A stretch of 37,789 bases of DNA from Paraglaciecola polaris LMG 21857 (GCF_000315055.1 NZ_BAER01000058.1:1-37789); one strand, 5' to 3'; shown: positions 16,992 through 26,998, counted from the stretch's first letter. Notes: generated from the sequence alone by a model not told the origin. Program-made: numbers and translations.

Positions 16992-18626
16992 ATGAATGTT
17001 CGTCGTCTGCATATTTCCATCTCTTCTCCTGTGTGCATGGTGTTAGTGTGTATATTGTCGCTAATGGGTTGTAGCCCGGATAAAAATGAATATAAGCACC
17101 CCAAAGGCATTATATATTGCTCGGAAGGAAATCCCGCTAGCTTCAACCCCCAACTTGACACGTCCGGCACAACAGTTGATGTATCATCTCATCAAATCTA
17201 CGATCGCCTATTAGATTTCGACTTGGTCACAGGGGAAACCGTATCAGGGCTAGCCAGTAGTTGGACGACCAGCGAAGACGGCCTAATATATACGTTTCAA
17301 TTGCGCAAAAATGTAGAATTTCAAAACACATCCTATTTCACCCCCACCCGTTCATTTGACGCAGATGACGTGGTTTTCAGTTTTAACCGCTGGCGGGATA
17401 AGAATCACCCCTATCACTATGTATCAGGTGGGCGATATCCTTACATTAATAGCGTTGGGTTAGCCGATTTGATCAGCGATGTAAAACGTATTAATCGCTA
17501 CCGAGTTGAAATTACCTTGGTGCGAGCAGAGAGTTCCTTTTTATCTAATTTAGCCACAGATTTTTCTATTATTTTATCGGCTGAATATGCAGACCAATTA
17601 CAAGCCGCTGGGACGCCAGAACTCATTGACACTCAACCCATAGGTACCGGCCCATTTAAATTCAAAAGCTTCCGCCAAGACAGATATGTTCGCTTCGACG
17701 CGCACCCTCAGTATTGGCGTGAACGCAGCAGCACTGGGCAACTTATTTTTGATATTACCCCTTCGAGTTCACTACGCCTCGCGAAGTTAATGACGGGTGA
17801 ATGTGACTCAATGGCCTTTCCCACGCACAGTCAGCTCGACATTATTCGTAAACGTAAAGAACTGATATTAGATGAGAAACCTGGCCTGAATGTCGGATTC
17901 TGGGCGTTCAATACCACCAAACCTCCTTTTGACAACCCTGAAGTGCGTAAGGCACTTGCAATGGCTATCGACAAAAATGCTCTGATGGAAGCTATTTATT
18001 TCGGTAGCGCCATCCCGGCGGCCTCAATTATTCCCCCCTCGTCTTGGGCGTTTCAGCCAGATTCCAAGAGCAGTATTTACAATCCGTTAGGGGCGGCAAA
18101 GCTGCTTCGAGAGAACGGTATTGAAGAAGGATTTAGCATGACCATTTGGGCCATGCCTGTTGAACGAGCTTATAATCCAAATGCAATGAAAATGGCAGAA
18201 CTGATGCAGCGTTATTTACGTGATGTCGGCATTCAAGCAAACATTGTTAGCTACGAGTGGTCTACTTTTCGAGCTCGTTTGAACCAAGGATTGCATGATT
18301 CGGTGTTAATAGGTTGGTCGGCTGATAACGGCGATCCAGATAATTTTTTCCGTCCGTTACTCACCTGCTCTGCGATCGAATCTGGTACTAACCGTGCTCG
18401 GTGGTGCTCAAAAGAATACGATACCCTTATTGATAAAGCGCTGACTTATACCAATCAGGAGGACCGTGCTTATTTTTATAGTAAAGCCATAGAGTTAATT
18501 AATGAAAAGATGCCCCTCATGCCAATTGCTCATGCATTTCGCTATCAAGCCTATCGAGACAATGTCACAGGTATTGAGATCAATCCTTATGGCGGGATCC
18601 AGTTTAGAAATGTGAGTAAGCAATAA
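16992..18626 (+). CDS. sapA: SapA-like periplasmic substrate-binding protein
   Basis: 544 residues, bacterial extracellular solute-binding family 5 (Opp/Dpp/Sap type). A hydrophobic leader ends in a lipobox-like LMGC with the cysteine at 27, suggesting a lipoprotein held in the periplasm. Typical blocks are visible: a DADDVVFSFNRW segment, a TGPFKF motif and LAMAIDKNALM. In Salmonella and Haemophilus, SapA binds antimicrobial peptides and haem. E. coli SapBCDF has been reported as a putrescine exporter, so the cargo here is open. Its stop overlaps the sapB ATG as TAATG. Confidence 0.92.
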   Translation: MNVRRLHISISSPVCMVLVCILSLMGCSPDKNEYKHPKGIIYCSEGNPASFNPQLDTSGTTVDVSSHQIYDRLLDFDLVTGETVSGLASSWTTSEDGLIYTFQLRKNVEFQNTSYFTPTRSFDADDVVFSFNRWRDKNHPYHYVSGGRYPYINSVGLADLISDVKRINRYRVEITLVRAESSFLSNLATDFSIILSAEYADQLQAAGTPELIDTQPIGTGPFKFKSFRQDRYVRFDAHPQYWRERSSTGQLIFDITPSSSLRLAKLMTGECDSMAFPTHSQLDIIRKRKELILDEKPGLNVGFWAFNTTKPPFDNPEVRKALAMAIDKNALMEAIYFGSAIPAASIIPPSSWAFQPDSKSSIYNPLGAAKLLRENGIEEGFSMTIWAMPVERAYNPNAMKMAELMQRYLRDVGIQANIVSYEWSTFRARLNQGLHDSVLIGWSADNGDPDNFFRPLLTCSAIESGTNRARWCSKEYDTLIDKALTYTNQEDRAYFYSKAIELINEKMPLMPIAHAFRYQAYRDNVTGIEINPYGGIQFRNVSKQ

Positions 18627-19658
18627 TGCTAAAAATCATGTTACGTCATATTAGCTTGCTTACGCTAACCTTACTTATTTTAAGTTTTTTCTCGTTTTCA
18701 CTAGCGTATTTATTTCCGGGCGATCCGCTGGTTAACTTAACAGGTATTCGCAATAGCTCAGAGCAGGGTTATGCATTGTTAGCTCAACAATACGCCATGC
18801 AGGACTCATTTATCAGTCAATATTGGCAGTACGTAAATCATTTATTTGCTGGAAACTGGGGACTTAGTTTTAGTTCTGGTTTGCCTTTGGCCGAGGAGAT
18901 TAGCCGTTCATTAGCTGCCAGTGTCGAACTCAGTGCCTATGCATTAATATTTTCCTTCGTTATCGGGTTACCTTTAGGGTTTCTCGCCGGTTTACGCCAT
19001 CATAAATTTATCGATTTTTCGCTATTATCAGCCAGTGTAATAGGTTATTCCATCCCTGTTTTTTGGCTGGCGTTGATTGCGATACTGATTTTTTCGATCC
19101 AGCTAGGTTGGTTCCCACTTTCCGGCCGAATTAGTTTACTTTACGATATTCCTTATCAGACGGGATTTATCTTGGTTGATATTCTACTCAGTGATGTACC
19201 TGACAAGGAGTTTGCGTTTCAAGATGCTCTGCAACATCTAGTGCTACCAAGTGTATCAATCGCCATTGTGACCTGCACTATTGTATTACGTATCACGCGC
19301 CGCTCTGTGATTGAAGTCATGAACAGTGAATATATTCAAGCTGCCTACGCCCGAGGCTTAAGCCCGCGACAAGTTTTTTTTGCGCCATGGAGTAAAAAAC
19401 GCCCTTATTCCTATTTTGCCGTTATTGGTGATGCAATTTACTACCTTGCTGACAAACGCCATGATAGTGGAAACTATTTTTTCATGGCCGGGTATTGGTA
19501 ATGGTCTAATTCAAGCTATTTACCAACGAGATTTCCCGGCGATACGAGCAGGAATGTTAGCCGTTTCTGCCTTAGTACTGACCTTTACCATCACAATTGA
19601 TATGGTGATCCAAATATTCGATCCAGCTCGCAGAAGGCCAGAACATGCCACGTCTTAA
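18626..19658 (+). pseudogene. sapB: sapB, ABC permease, split by a +1-base frameshift
   Basis: Binding-protein-dependent permease of the Opp/DppB type. The first frame codes for the N-terminal helices and the EYIQAAYARGLSPRQV segment (the cytoplasmic coupling helix). It continues wrongly to a stop at 19501. The true C-terminus, beginning RHGVKNALIPILPLL, is in the frame one base later and ends at 19658. The switch falls at eight T (19374-19381), about codon 250; seven T would restore a 343-residue protein. All other sap genes are intact and the sapC start overlaps the corrected sapB end by 14 bases. Causes could be a homopolymer sequencing error, a recent mutation, or slippage that rescues the frame. 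Confidence 0.9.
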
Positions 19659-20538
19659 TTTATATCAAGAAGAGTTTTATCCTTCGCCGATACAGAATAC
19701 TTGGAAAGAATTTAAAGAGAATCATGCTGCCTTGATGAGTCTTTACTGTGTCATATTCTTTATTTTTGTCATGATTTTTGGCCCGCTGCTGGCACCGTTT
19801 GATCCCCTGCAGCAACACATTGAATTTTTATTAGTCCCACCAGCATGGGACAACAATGGCGATATTAGTCATTTGTTCGGTACCGATGGATTAGGCCGAG
19901 ATATGCTGTCACGCATCATTTATGGATGCCGGATGACCTTTGGGATCAGCTTAGTACTGGTCATCATTTCTATGCTAATAGGTGTATCTCTTGGCGCGAT
20001 GGCCGGTATGAGCAAAGGTCTACGTTCTAGTGTTGTAAACCATCTACTCGATTCCATTATGGCAATCCCTACCCTGCTCATTGCTATCATCATCATTGCG
20101 ATTGTTGGTACAGGTTTAGTCAATAGCATGTGGGCAATTTCGCTTGCGCTAATCCCTCAATTTATCCATCAAACTCGGGATATAGTGCGCCAAAAGATGA
20201 AAAAAGAGTATGTTTTGGCAGCCCAACTTGACGGTGCCGGTAAGGTACATATCTTCTTCAATTCGATTTTACCCAACATGGCTGAAATGTTGGTAGTACA
20301 GGTGACACTAGCGCTTTCTGTGGCAATCCTGGATATCAGTGCATTAGGTTTCTTAAATCTAGGAGCACAGGCACCATCACCGGAATTAGGTGCATTGTTA
20401 TCAGAAGGCTTGGCGTCAGCTTATGTGGCTCCATGGAACATAGCTATGCCTGGTGCGGCGATATTTTTGATGATGATGTCCATTAACCTAGTCGGTGATG
20501 GCTTGCGCTCAGCCTTACGCTACAGGTTACTTCGCTAA
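19645..20538 (+). CDS. sapC: SapC, ABC transporter permease
   Basis: 297 residues, second permease of the Sap transporter (DppC/OppC-like). An N-terminal helix (about 31-52) and further membrane helices are seen. The inner-membrane-component motif lies around the EYVLAAQLDGAGKVHIFF segment (about 190-207), which contacts the ATPases. AGAAGG lies upstream of ATG. It begins inside the end of sapB and its stop overlaps the sapD ATG (TAATG). Confidence 0.94.
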   Translation: MPRLNLYQEEFYPSPIQNTWKEFKENHAALMSLYCVIFFIFVMIFGPLLAPFDPLQQHIEFLLVPPAWDNNGDISHLFGTDGLGRDMLSRIIYGCRMTFGISLVLVIISMLIGVSLGAMAGMSKGLRSSVVNHLLDSIMAIPTLLIAIIIIAIVGTGLVNSMWAISLALIPQFIHQTRDIVRQKMKKEYVLAAQLDGAGKVHIFFNSILPNMAEMLVVQVTLALSVAILDISALGFLNLGAQAPSPELGALLSEGLASAYVAPWNIAMPGAAIFLMMMSINLVGDGLRSALRYRLLR

Positions 20539-21533
20539 TGAGTTTACTCGACATTAAAAACCTCACGCTAGAAATAGATTCTCAGAGCGGTTGGATAAAA
20601 GCGTTAGACAAAATAAATCTGGTGATAAATGAAGGTCAGATCCACGCGCTTGTCGGTGAATCAGGCTCAGGTAAAAGTATTATCGTTAAAGCCATAGTCG
20701 GTGCTATTTCAGACCGCTGGCGTATTACCGCAGACCGCATGACCTGGCGCGGCCAAGACTTATTAACCATGTCAGTGCGTGAGCGGCGGAAGATCATTCG
20801 CTCTGATATTTCGGTTATCTTTCAAAATCCAAAAAGTTCGCTCGATCCAATTGTCACCCTGGGCGATCAATTGAAAGAAGTTATTTTAGCCACACGCTTA
20901 GAAAAAGGTATGTTTTGGAACCGCGCTAAACGACGTAAAAAATATGCATCTGAACTACTTCATCGAGTGGGAATAAAAGATCATGAGGTATATATGCGCA
21001 GCCTGCCTCATCAAATTCCTAACGATATATGCCAAAAATTTATGATAGCGATGGCATTAGCGTCACAACCTAAATTGATTATTGCCGACGATCCTACTCG
21101 GGGTATGGAAATCACCGATAAAAGTCAAATATTAAAGTTACTTAGTCGAGTGAATCAAGTTCGTAAGATGAGCATACTTTTTGTGAGCCATGATTTACTG
21201 GCTATTTCGAGTATGGCAGACCATATGACGGTACTGTATTGTGGACAAACGGTGGAAAGCGGCCGTATGTCACAATTACGTAAACGAGCGTTACATCCTT
21301 ATACTAAGGCTCTGTTAGAGAGCGCGCCGAGCTTTCGTAGCGATTTACCGCCGAAATCACCGTTACCCTCCTTAGGTGGCACTATTCCTACATTTCAACA
21401 CCTTCCAATAGGTTGCCGGTTAGGTCCTCGCTGCCCTAGAGCGCGCAGAGAGTGTGTAAAAGTGCCTGAGGTACGCCGGATCCACGAGCATACCTATAGT
21501 TGTCATTTTCCGTTACATCGAGATAAAAAGTGA
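20538..21533 (+). CDS. sapD: SapD, ABC transporter ATP-binding protein with degenerate signature
   Basis: 331 residues. Walker A is intact (GESGSGKS, about 38-45). The ABC signature is degenerate (QIPNDICQ instead of LSGGQ), as in enterobacterial SapD, and Walker B ends IIADDP so the usual catalytic glutamate is aspartate. The C-terminal oligopeptide-transporter extension carries a cysteine-containing segment (CRLGPRCPRARREC, then YSC). It probably forms an asymmetric heterodimer with SapF. In E. coli SapD also affects Trk potassium uptake (as TrkE). Confidence 0.93.
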   Translation: MSLLDIKNLTLEIDSQSGWIKALDKINLVINEGQIHALVGESGSGKSIIVKAIVGAISDRWRITADRMTWRGQDLLTMSVRERRKIIRSDISVIFQNPKSSLDPIVTLGDQLKEVILATRLEKGMFWNRAKRRKKYASELLHRVGIKDHEVYMRSLPHQIPNDICQKFMIAMALASQPKLIIADDPTRGMEITDKSQILKLLSRVNQVRKMSILFVSHDLLAISSMADHMTVLYCGQTVESGRMSQLRKRALHPYTKALLESAPSFRSDLPPKSPLPSLGGTIPTFQHLPIGCRLGPRCPRARRECVKVPEVRRIHEHTYSCHFPLHRDKK

Positions 21534-22315
21534 ACGATCTACTCTCAGTTGAAAACTTAACGTTCGAAAATTGTCACGGTAAACGTTGGCAGCGTAAAGG
21601 TACAAAATTTACCTTAGGGCCGGTCAATTTTAGTATCCGAGCTGGGGAAACACTGGCCATAGTAGGTGCCAACGGCTCAGGTAAGTCGCTATTAGCGAAA
21701 TTATTGGTCGGTCTTGAGCAGCCAGACAGCGGTGCTATTTACCTTAATGAGCGAAAGCTGGAACAATACGATAATAAACATCGAGTGCTGAATATTCGGA
21801 TGGTGTTTCAAAACAGCAATGAATCATTGAATCCAGGGATCACCTTAAGCTCAATATTAGAAGAGCCACTGAAACTAAATACTAATCTTGACTCACAGGC
21901 ACGTATGCGCAAAGTGGAGCAAACCTTGAAGCTCGTTGGTTTGCTACCTGAACATCGTTTCTTCTACCGTCATATGCTCTCTGACGGCCAGCGACAGCGC
22001 GTAGCCCTCGCCCGTGCAATTATTCTTAACCCTCAGGTGATCGTAGCTGATGAGCCATTTGCGGCACTCGATCCATCGGTACGCTCACAAACCGTGAACC
22101 TACTGATGGAATTGCAACGAGAACTGGGCCTTGGTTTTATCTTTATCTCCCATAATTTGGGGATAGTCCGGCATATTAGTGACAAGATTTTGGTCATGAA
22201 ACAAGGGAAGGTAGTAGAGTCCGGCAAAACAGATGTCATCTTTCATTGGCCGAAAGACGAGTATACCAAAAAGTTAGTGCAAGCCCACCAAGCCTTAATA
22301 AGCGGCCAAGACTAA
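21530..22315 (+). CDS. sapF: SapF, ABC transporter ATP-binding protein
   Basis: 261 residues with all ATPase motifs canonical: Walker A GANGSGKS (about 45-52), signature LSDGQ, Walker B VIVADEP and switch histidine in ISHNLG. The start is GTG, overlapping the sapD stop as GTGA. SapF should supply the competent catalytic site complementing the degenerate SapD. It is the last gene of the sap operon and is followed by a stem-loop. Confidence 0.94.
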   Translation: MNDLLSVENLTFENCHGKRWQRKGTKFTLGPVNFSIRAGETLAIVGANGSGKSLLAKLLVGLEQPDSGAIYLNERKLEQYDNKHRVLNIRMVFQNSNESLNPGITLSSILEEPLKLNTNLDSQARMRKVEQTLKLVGLLPEHRFFYRHMLSDGQRQRVALARAIILNPQVIVADEPFAALDPSVRSQTVNLLMELQRELGLGFIFISHNLGIVRHISDKILVMKQGKVVESGKTDVIFHWPKDEYTKKLVQAHQALISGQD

Positions 22316-22369
22316 ATTAATTTACTGCGGACAATTATCAATAGAATTTAAACTATCAGCACGCATCAA

Positions 22370-22399
22370 AACGTTTAGAGGCACTCGCCACTAAACGTT
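22370..22399. terminator. Stem-loop between convergent sapF and oadB
   Basis: AACGTTTAG pairs with CTAAACGTT, plus an inner GGC/GCC after one mismatch, with loop ACTC. Only weak U-runs flank it (four U on the minus strand). It is likely a shared terminator for the two convergent operons. Confidence 0.6.
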
Positions 22400-22425
22400 C
22401 AATTTAACCACGTGTAATATCCCTG

Positions 22426-23556
22426 TTAACCCACTAACGCAAGCAGGATACCTGCCGCAACAGCCGAACCAAGCACACCGGCAACGTTCGGTCCCATGGC
22501 GTGCATCAGTAAGAAGTTATGGGGGTTAGTCTCGAGCCCGACCTTGTTTACGACCCGCGCAGCCATAGGCACTGCCGATACACCCGCTGCGCCAATTAAC
22601 GGATTAATTTTCTCACTGGAGAATTTACCCAAGGCTTTCGCCATTAGAATTCCAGCGGCGGTGCCTATTGAAAACGCTATCGCGCCCAGCCCCAATATCC
22701 CTAAGGTTTCCAAAGTCAAAAACTTATCCGCAGATAGTTTAGATCCCACTGCTAAGCCGAGAAAAATAGTCACAATATTAATCAGCTCATTTTGTGCCGT
22801 ATTACTGAGACGATCGACCACGCCAGACTCTTTCATCAAGTTACCAAGACAGAACATTCCCACCAAAGGCGTGGCAGAAGGTAAAAATAAAATCGTCATT
22901 AACAGCACAGCCAATGGGAAGATTATTTTCTCGCGCTTAGAGACAATTCTCAGCTGAGCCATTTTGATATTTCGTTCTTCTGGTGTCGTCAACAAACGCA
23001 TGATCGGCGGTTGAATGATTGGTACCAACGCCATGTAAGAATACGCAGCCACTGCAATAGCCCCTAATAATTCAGGGGCTAATTTTGAGGCTAAAAATAT
23101 CGCTGTTGGCCCATCCGCACCTCCTATGATGGCAATGGCCGATGCGTCCTTTAAGGTAAATTCGAACCCGGGCACCAAGTTCAAGGCTATTGCCCCAAAT
23201 AAAGTCCCAAAAATACCGAATTGAGCCGCAGCACCCAGTAACAGCATTCGTGGATTAGCGATTAACGCACTAAAATCTGTCATTGCCCCCACGCCCATAA
23301 ATATCAGCAACGGGAATACGCCAGTTTCGATACCGACATAATAAATGTAATAAAGCAGGCCGCCTGGTTCGCTAAATCCCGCTAATGGGATGTTGGTTAG
23401 AATTGCGCCGAAGCCAATAGGTACGAGTAACAAGGGCTCAAACTTTTTAACAATGGCTAAAAATAGTAATAAGCACCCTACCGCCATCATGACTATTTGA
23501 CCGAGCTCGAAATGCGCCAGCGAAGTGCTTTGCCAAAGTAAGGTTAATTTATCCAT
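22426..23556 (-). CDS. oadB: Oxaloacetate decarboxylase beta subunit, sodium pump
   Basis: 376 residues with about nine or more membrane helices. It decarboxylates carboxybiotin on OadA and couples this to sodium export. Key segments are [10 protein letters not shown] with the essential aspartate (D148 here) and [19 protein letters not shown] with the conserved Asn and Ser. It is shorter than the Klebsiella protein (433) in the N-terminal half but contains every catalytic motif. RBS AAGGG before ATG. Starts 12 bases after oadA. Confidence 0.95.
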   Translation of the reverse strand: MDKLTLLWQSTSLAHFELGQIVMMAVGCLLLFLAIVKKFEPLLLVPIGFGAILTNIPLAGFSEPGGLLYYIYYVGIETGVFPLLIFMGVGAMTDFSALIANPRMLLLGAAAQFGIFGTLFGAIALNLVPGFEFTLKDASAIAIIGGADGPTAIFLASKLAPELLGAIAVAAYSYMALVPIIQPPIMRLLTTPEERNIKMAQLRIVSKREKIIFPLAVLLMTILFLPSATPLVGMFCLGNLMKESGVVDRLSNTAQNELINIVTIFLGLAVGSKLSADKFLTLETLGILGLGAIAFSIGTAAGILMAKALGKFSSEKINPLIGAAGVSAVPMAARVVNKVGLETNPHNFLLMHAMGPNVAGVLGSAVAAGILLALVG

Positions 23557-23568
23557 CGGTATTTCCCT

Positions 23569-25359
23569 TTAACCTAGCGTCAGCATAGTTTGGCCTGATT
23601 GCACTGCATCACCTTCTTTGACAAATATGTCACGAATAGTACCCGAAGCAGTTGAGCGGATTTCCGTTTCCATTTTCATGGCTTCCATGATGAGAATGAC
23701 ATCCCCTTCGCTAATTTCATCCCCTTGGCGAACCAATAGCTTAAATACATTACCAGCCAGAGGAGCCATAACGTCTTCTCCCGCTCCGGCTTCGGTAGCA
23801 GACACAACCGCATTATTCTGCTGCTCGCTAGCACCTGCAACTTGGATATCTGTTAACTGACCACCTTGACCCACCTCAACTGCGTATACTTTGCCGTCAA
23901 CGCGCACTGAGTAAGACTCAGTCGCCTTGGTAGACGTTGCAGGGGCTGATGAGGACGGGCTGACATCATCCGCGCTTGGAATCGGTTCGAATGCATCTGG
24001 ATTATGACGATTTTTAAGAAATTTCAGCCCAATCTGCGGAAACAAAGCGTAAGTTAAAACATCATCAATAACGTCATCAGCTAAAGTAATGCCCTGTTCT
24101 TGTGCTTGGGTTAATAATTCTTGCTCTAGGGATGCGAGTTCATCTTCTAACAAATCAGCCGGGCGGCAGGTGATGGCTGCTTTGCCATCAAGCACTCGTG
24201 CTTGTAGTGCTTTGTTTACTGGCGCGGCTGTCGCACCGTATTCGCCTTTTAATACGCCAGCCGTTTCTTTGGTAATACTTTTATAACGCTCGCCGGTTAA
24301 CACATTTAACACAGACTGCGTGCCGACAATTTGTGAAGTAGGCGTGACCAGTGGTATAAAACCAAGATCTTCGCGTACACGAGGAATCTCTTTCAATACT
24401 TCATCTAATTTATCTTGCGCATTTTGCTCAACCAGCTGCGACTCCATATTCGTCAGCATGCCACCAGGCACTTGAGCAAGTAAAATACGTGCATCAACCC
24501 CTTTCAAGCTACCTTCAAACTTGGCATATTTCTTCCGCACATCGCGAAAATACGCAGCGATTTCAGCAAGCAGAGGTAAATCAAGTCCAGTATCACGCGG
24601 GGTATCTTCGACTATCGCAACTATGGTTTCCGTTGCTGTATGCCCATAGGTCATGCTCATCGACGAAATTGATGTATCAAGAATATCAATGCCTGCGTCT
24701 ATCGCTTTCTGATAGGTGGCAGTGCTTAACCCAGTGGTAGCGTGACACTGCATAGCAATTGGCACACTCACAGTCTCTTTAAGGCGCGTAATGAGCTCTT
24801 CGCAAGCATAGGGCTTAAGTAATCCCGCCATATCCTTGATACAAATGGAATGCACACCTAAGTCTTCCAGTTGTTTAGCCATATCCAGCCACAATTGCAG
24901 TGAATGAACAGGACTGACTGTATAAGAAATAGTCCCTTGGGCATGAGCTCCAACTTTAATTGCAGAATTCACCGCTGTTTTTAGATTACGAATATCATTC
25001 ATCGCATCAAAAATTCGAAATACATCCACACCACTCACGTGAGCACGTTCTACAAATTTTTCAACAACATCATCAGCATAGTGCCGATAGCCCAGCAAAT
25101 TTTGTCCACGTAACAACATTTGTTGCTTGGTATTAGGCATGGCTTGTTTCAGTAAACGAATGCGTTCCCATGGATCCTCCCCAAGATAACGTATACAGGA
25201 ATCAAATGTCGCACCACCCCATGTTTCTAGGGACCAGTACCCGACCTGATCAAGTTTTGCAGCAATGGGCAACATATCTTCGATACGCATACGAGTGGCG
25301 AGTAAAGATTGGTGTGCGTCCCGCAGCACGACGTCCGTGATGGCTAATGGTTTTGACAT
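23569..25359 (-). CDS. oadA: Oxaloacetate decarboxylase alpha subunit
   Basis: 596 residues. The N-terminal carboxyltransferase domain contains metal ligand D14 (LRDAHQ) and K175 (IKDMAG). A PYC_OADA domain follows, then a linker and a biotinyl domain with EAMKME (biotinylated K562). It transfers CO2 from oxaloacetate to biotin for OadB to release. The usual metal-binding HCH pair reads QCH here (Q204-C205-H206), so the first histidine is replaced. RBS AGGAA before ATG. Operon order oadG-oadA-oadB. Confidence 0.95.
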   Translation of the reverse strand: MSKPLAITDVVLRDAHQSLLATRMRIEDMLPIAAKLDQVGYWSLETWGGATFDSCIRYLGEDPWERIRLLKQAMPNTKQQMLLRGQNLLGYRHYADDVVEKFVERAHVSGVDVFRIFDAMNDIRNLKTAVNSAIKVGAHAQGTISYTVSPVHSLQLWLDMAKQLEDLGVHSICIKDMAGLLKPYACEELITRLKETVSVPIAMQCHATTGLSTATYQKAIDAGIDILDTSISSMSMTYGHTATETIVAIVEDTPRDTGLDLPLLAEIAAYFRDVRKKYAKFEGSLKGVDARILLAQVPGGMLTNMESQLVEQNAQDKLDEVLKEIPRVREDLGFIPLVTPTSQIVGTQSVLNVLTGERYKSITKETAGVLKGEYGATAAPVNKALQARVLDGKAAITCRPADLLEDELASLEQELLTQAQEQGITLADDVIDDVLTYALFPQIGLKFLKNRHNPDAFEPIPSADDVSPSSSAPATSTKATESYSVRVDGKVYAVEVGQGGQLTDIQVAGASEQQNNAVVSATEAGAGEDVMAPLAGNVFKLLVRQGDEISEGDVILIMEAMKMETEIRSTASGTIRDIFVKEGDAVQSGQTMLTLG

Positions 25360-25387
25360 CTTGGGTTCCTATTTATAATGAGTAAAA

Positions 25388-25651
25388 TTAGTGTTGACGG
25401 CGATACTGTTCGACAGCAGCAGAGATTGCTGCAACGACTGGCGCAGGTACACCTGACTGACTGGTAGCTGGCGCGGCGCGGTTATGCATGTTTTTGCTAG
25501 CGCTCGGCGTGTCCTCAGGAAACTTAGCCGAAGCCCAAGCAATGACGTTCACAGCCCCGATCAGCAACGTCAGAAAGAGAAAAACCACTGACATACCCAC
25601 TAAAAGGAGCATTCCAGCTTCAAGTAATAACGACGTGACATCAGGTTGCAT
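25388..25651 (-). CDS. oadG: Oxaloacetate decarboxylase gamma subunit
   Basis: 87 residues from the ATG at 25651, the family's usual length, with GGAGA 10 bases upstream. An in-frame extension to 25717 is unlikely. One N-terminal membrane helix (about 10-35), a flexible Ala/Pro/Ser-rich linker and a C-terminal helix ending EQYRRQH. OadG assembles OadA with OadB and binds zinc. First gene of the operon. Confidence 0.92.
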   Translation of the reverse strand: MQPDVTSLLLEAGMLLLVGMSVVFLFLTLLIGAVNVIAWASAKFPEDTPSASKNMHNRAAPATSQSGVPAPVVAAISAAVEQYRRQH

Positions 25652-25995
25652 AGTTAGTATTTCTCCGATAACTGACAAAACGACCCGATAAGTACCATGA
25701 GCGTAGGCAGAAAACAACTTTTACAGGCAAGCAAAAACGAATAAAAAATAAGAAATAATTCACTTTTATTGCATTATTACCCAAAAAATAGCATTTACTG
25801 CTGAATACTTGGGTAACTCAAGGCTGATATCATGGTAAATAGACCTAAGCACGACGTAAAAAGGCAAGTTCAAGCATAATCTAGCCGTCGTGTTATATGT
25901 GACAATGCTGATAATTTTAGAACGGTCCAGCGGTCACAAGTTTGCGCTGTCATCACAGCGATGATGCACTTAATTTTTTGAGTGAGAAAACAGGC
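25652..25995. other. Intergenic region upstream of oadG
   Basis: AT-rich, no gene seen. It contains an inverted repeat CACGACG (25850-25856) with CGTCGTG (25886-25892), 29 bases apart, and a GC-richer stretch around 25925-25965. The oadGAB promoter should lie here but I cannot identify clear hexamers. Confidence 0.4.
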
Positions 25996-26027
25996 AAAAA
26001 AAAACCCACTGAAACAGTGGGTTTTTT
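25996..26027 (-). terminator. Rho-independent terminator of the tRNA operon
   Basis: Stem ACCCACTG/CAGTGGGT with loop AAA, followed on the minus strand by nine U. It starts 5 bases past the last tRNA 3' end. The T-run on the plus side makes it potentially bidirectional. Confidence 0.93.
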
Positions 26028-26031
26028 AATA

Positions 26032-26108
26032 TGGTGCGCATGGAAGGATTCGAACCTCCGACCACCTGGTTCGTAGCCAGGTACTCTATCCAGCTGAGCT
26101 ACATGCGC
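26032..26108 (-). tRNA. tRNA-Arg(ACG), copy 2
   Basis: 77 nt including encoded CCA. GCGCATG acceptor pairs with CATGCGC, the anticodon loop CTACGAA gives ACG, and the T-loop GGTTCGAATCC is canonical. Identical to the copy at 26156-26232. Confidence 0.97.
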
Positions 26109-26155
26109 AAAAACGGGATGATTTAATATAAGACTAACATATCAAATTTTAAAAA

Positions 26156-26232
26156 TGGTGCGCATGGAAGGATTCGAACCTCCGACCACCTGGTTCGTAG
26201 CCAGGTACTCTATCCAGCTGAGCTACATGCGC
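26156..26232 (-). tRNA. tRNA-Arg(ACG), copy 1
   Basis: Same 77-nt sequence as the downstream copy, with encoded CCA, separated from it by a 47-base AT-rich spacer. ACG is read as ICG after deamination and decodes CGU/CGC/CGA. Confidence 0.97.
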
Positions 26233-26337
26233 AAACTCGGTATTAAGTAAAACATATTAGGCACACTACCCTGTTTTACTAAAGCTTATTTCCTTTAGTC
26301 TAAGCTTCTTAATAATATTTCTATTATCGTATTAAGT

Positions 26338-26430
<93 letters not shown>

Positions 26431-26580
26431 GGAAAACCTTTAAATTTTTGCTGCTGATTTATTTGCTGCCTGAGTATTATGCCAACGCATAATCCATCTG
26501 ACAAAGGCCTTATTTACTTAACTTCCTTAGCTCGGGAAGCGCCTTTCACCGTTTGGTGTGTCTCCTAAATCTGGAGCCGA

Positions 26581-26608
26581 ATTCTACCTACACACAGAAG
26601 TAAGTCAA
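26581..26608 (-). promoter_or_regulatory. Strong sigma-70 promoter of the tRNA-Ser/Arg operon
   Basis: Minus strand TTGACT (26603-26608) and TAGAAT (26581-26586) with a 16-base spacer, followed by a GC-rich discriminator (TCGGCTCC) as in stringently controlled stable-RNA promoters. It lies about 150 bases before tRNA-Ser. The leader contains a perfect hairpin ATTATGC/GCATAAT (26476-26493). Confidence 0.7.
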
Positions 26609-26736
26609 ACACTTTTTATAAAGATTTAAACTGCTTGCTGCTATTTTGAGCCGTTCGTACAAAAAACGTCTTATAATAGCGATAATTCATCGCTTCCCAG
26701 TAAATTTTATGGATTTTAGAGGTGAATTTTTTGCAT

Positions 26737-26765
26737 AAAAAAAGCTGGATGAACCAGCTTTTTTT
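26737..26765 (-). terminator. Rho-independent terminator of csrA
   Basis: Stem AAGCTGG/CCAGCTT with loop ATGAA, U-run on the minus strand, 18 bases after the csrA stop. Confidence 0.92.
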
Positions 26766-26782
26766 ATCAGTAGAACATAAAT

Positions 26783-26998
26783 TTAATTATCTTCATCTGA
26801 CGTAGATTGATCATGTTCAGCCAGCTGACCATTTTTTTCAGCTTGAATTCGCATGTAAATCTCTTCTCGGTGAACAGATACTTCTTTTGGTGCATTCACC
26901 CCAATTCTTACCTGATTACCTTTAACCCCTAATACCGTTACTGTGACTTCGTCACCGACCATCAAGGTTTCACCAACACGACGGGTCAAAATTAGCAT
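26783..26998 (-). CDS. csrA: Carbon storage regulator CsrA
   Basis: 71 residues. Global RNA-binding regulator that binds GGA motifs in leaders. [36 protein letters not shown] and the RNA-contacting residues L4 and R44 region are all present. The acidic C-terminal tail (about 55-71) is slightly longer than in E. coli (61 residues). GGAGC lies before ATG, itself a GGA that could serve autoregulation. It sits between alaS and tRNA-Ser as in E. coli. Confidence 0.97.
   Translation of the reverse strand: MLILTRRVGETLMVGDEVTVTVLGVKGNQVRIGVNAPKEVSVHREEIYMRIQAEKNGQLAEHDQSTSDEDN

Noticed and set aside
26032-26232. Long direct repeat
   Set aside because: It is two identical tRNA-Arg genes, not an attachment site or IS repeat; no integrase is nearby.
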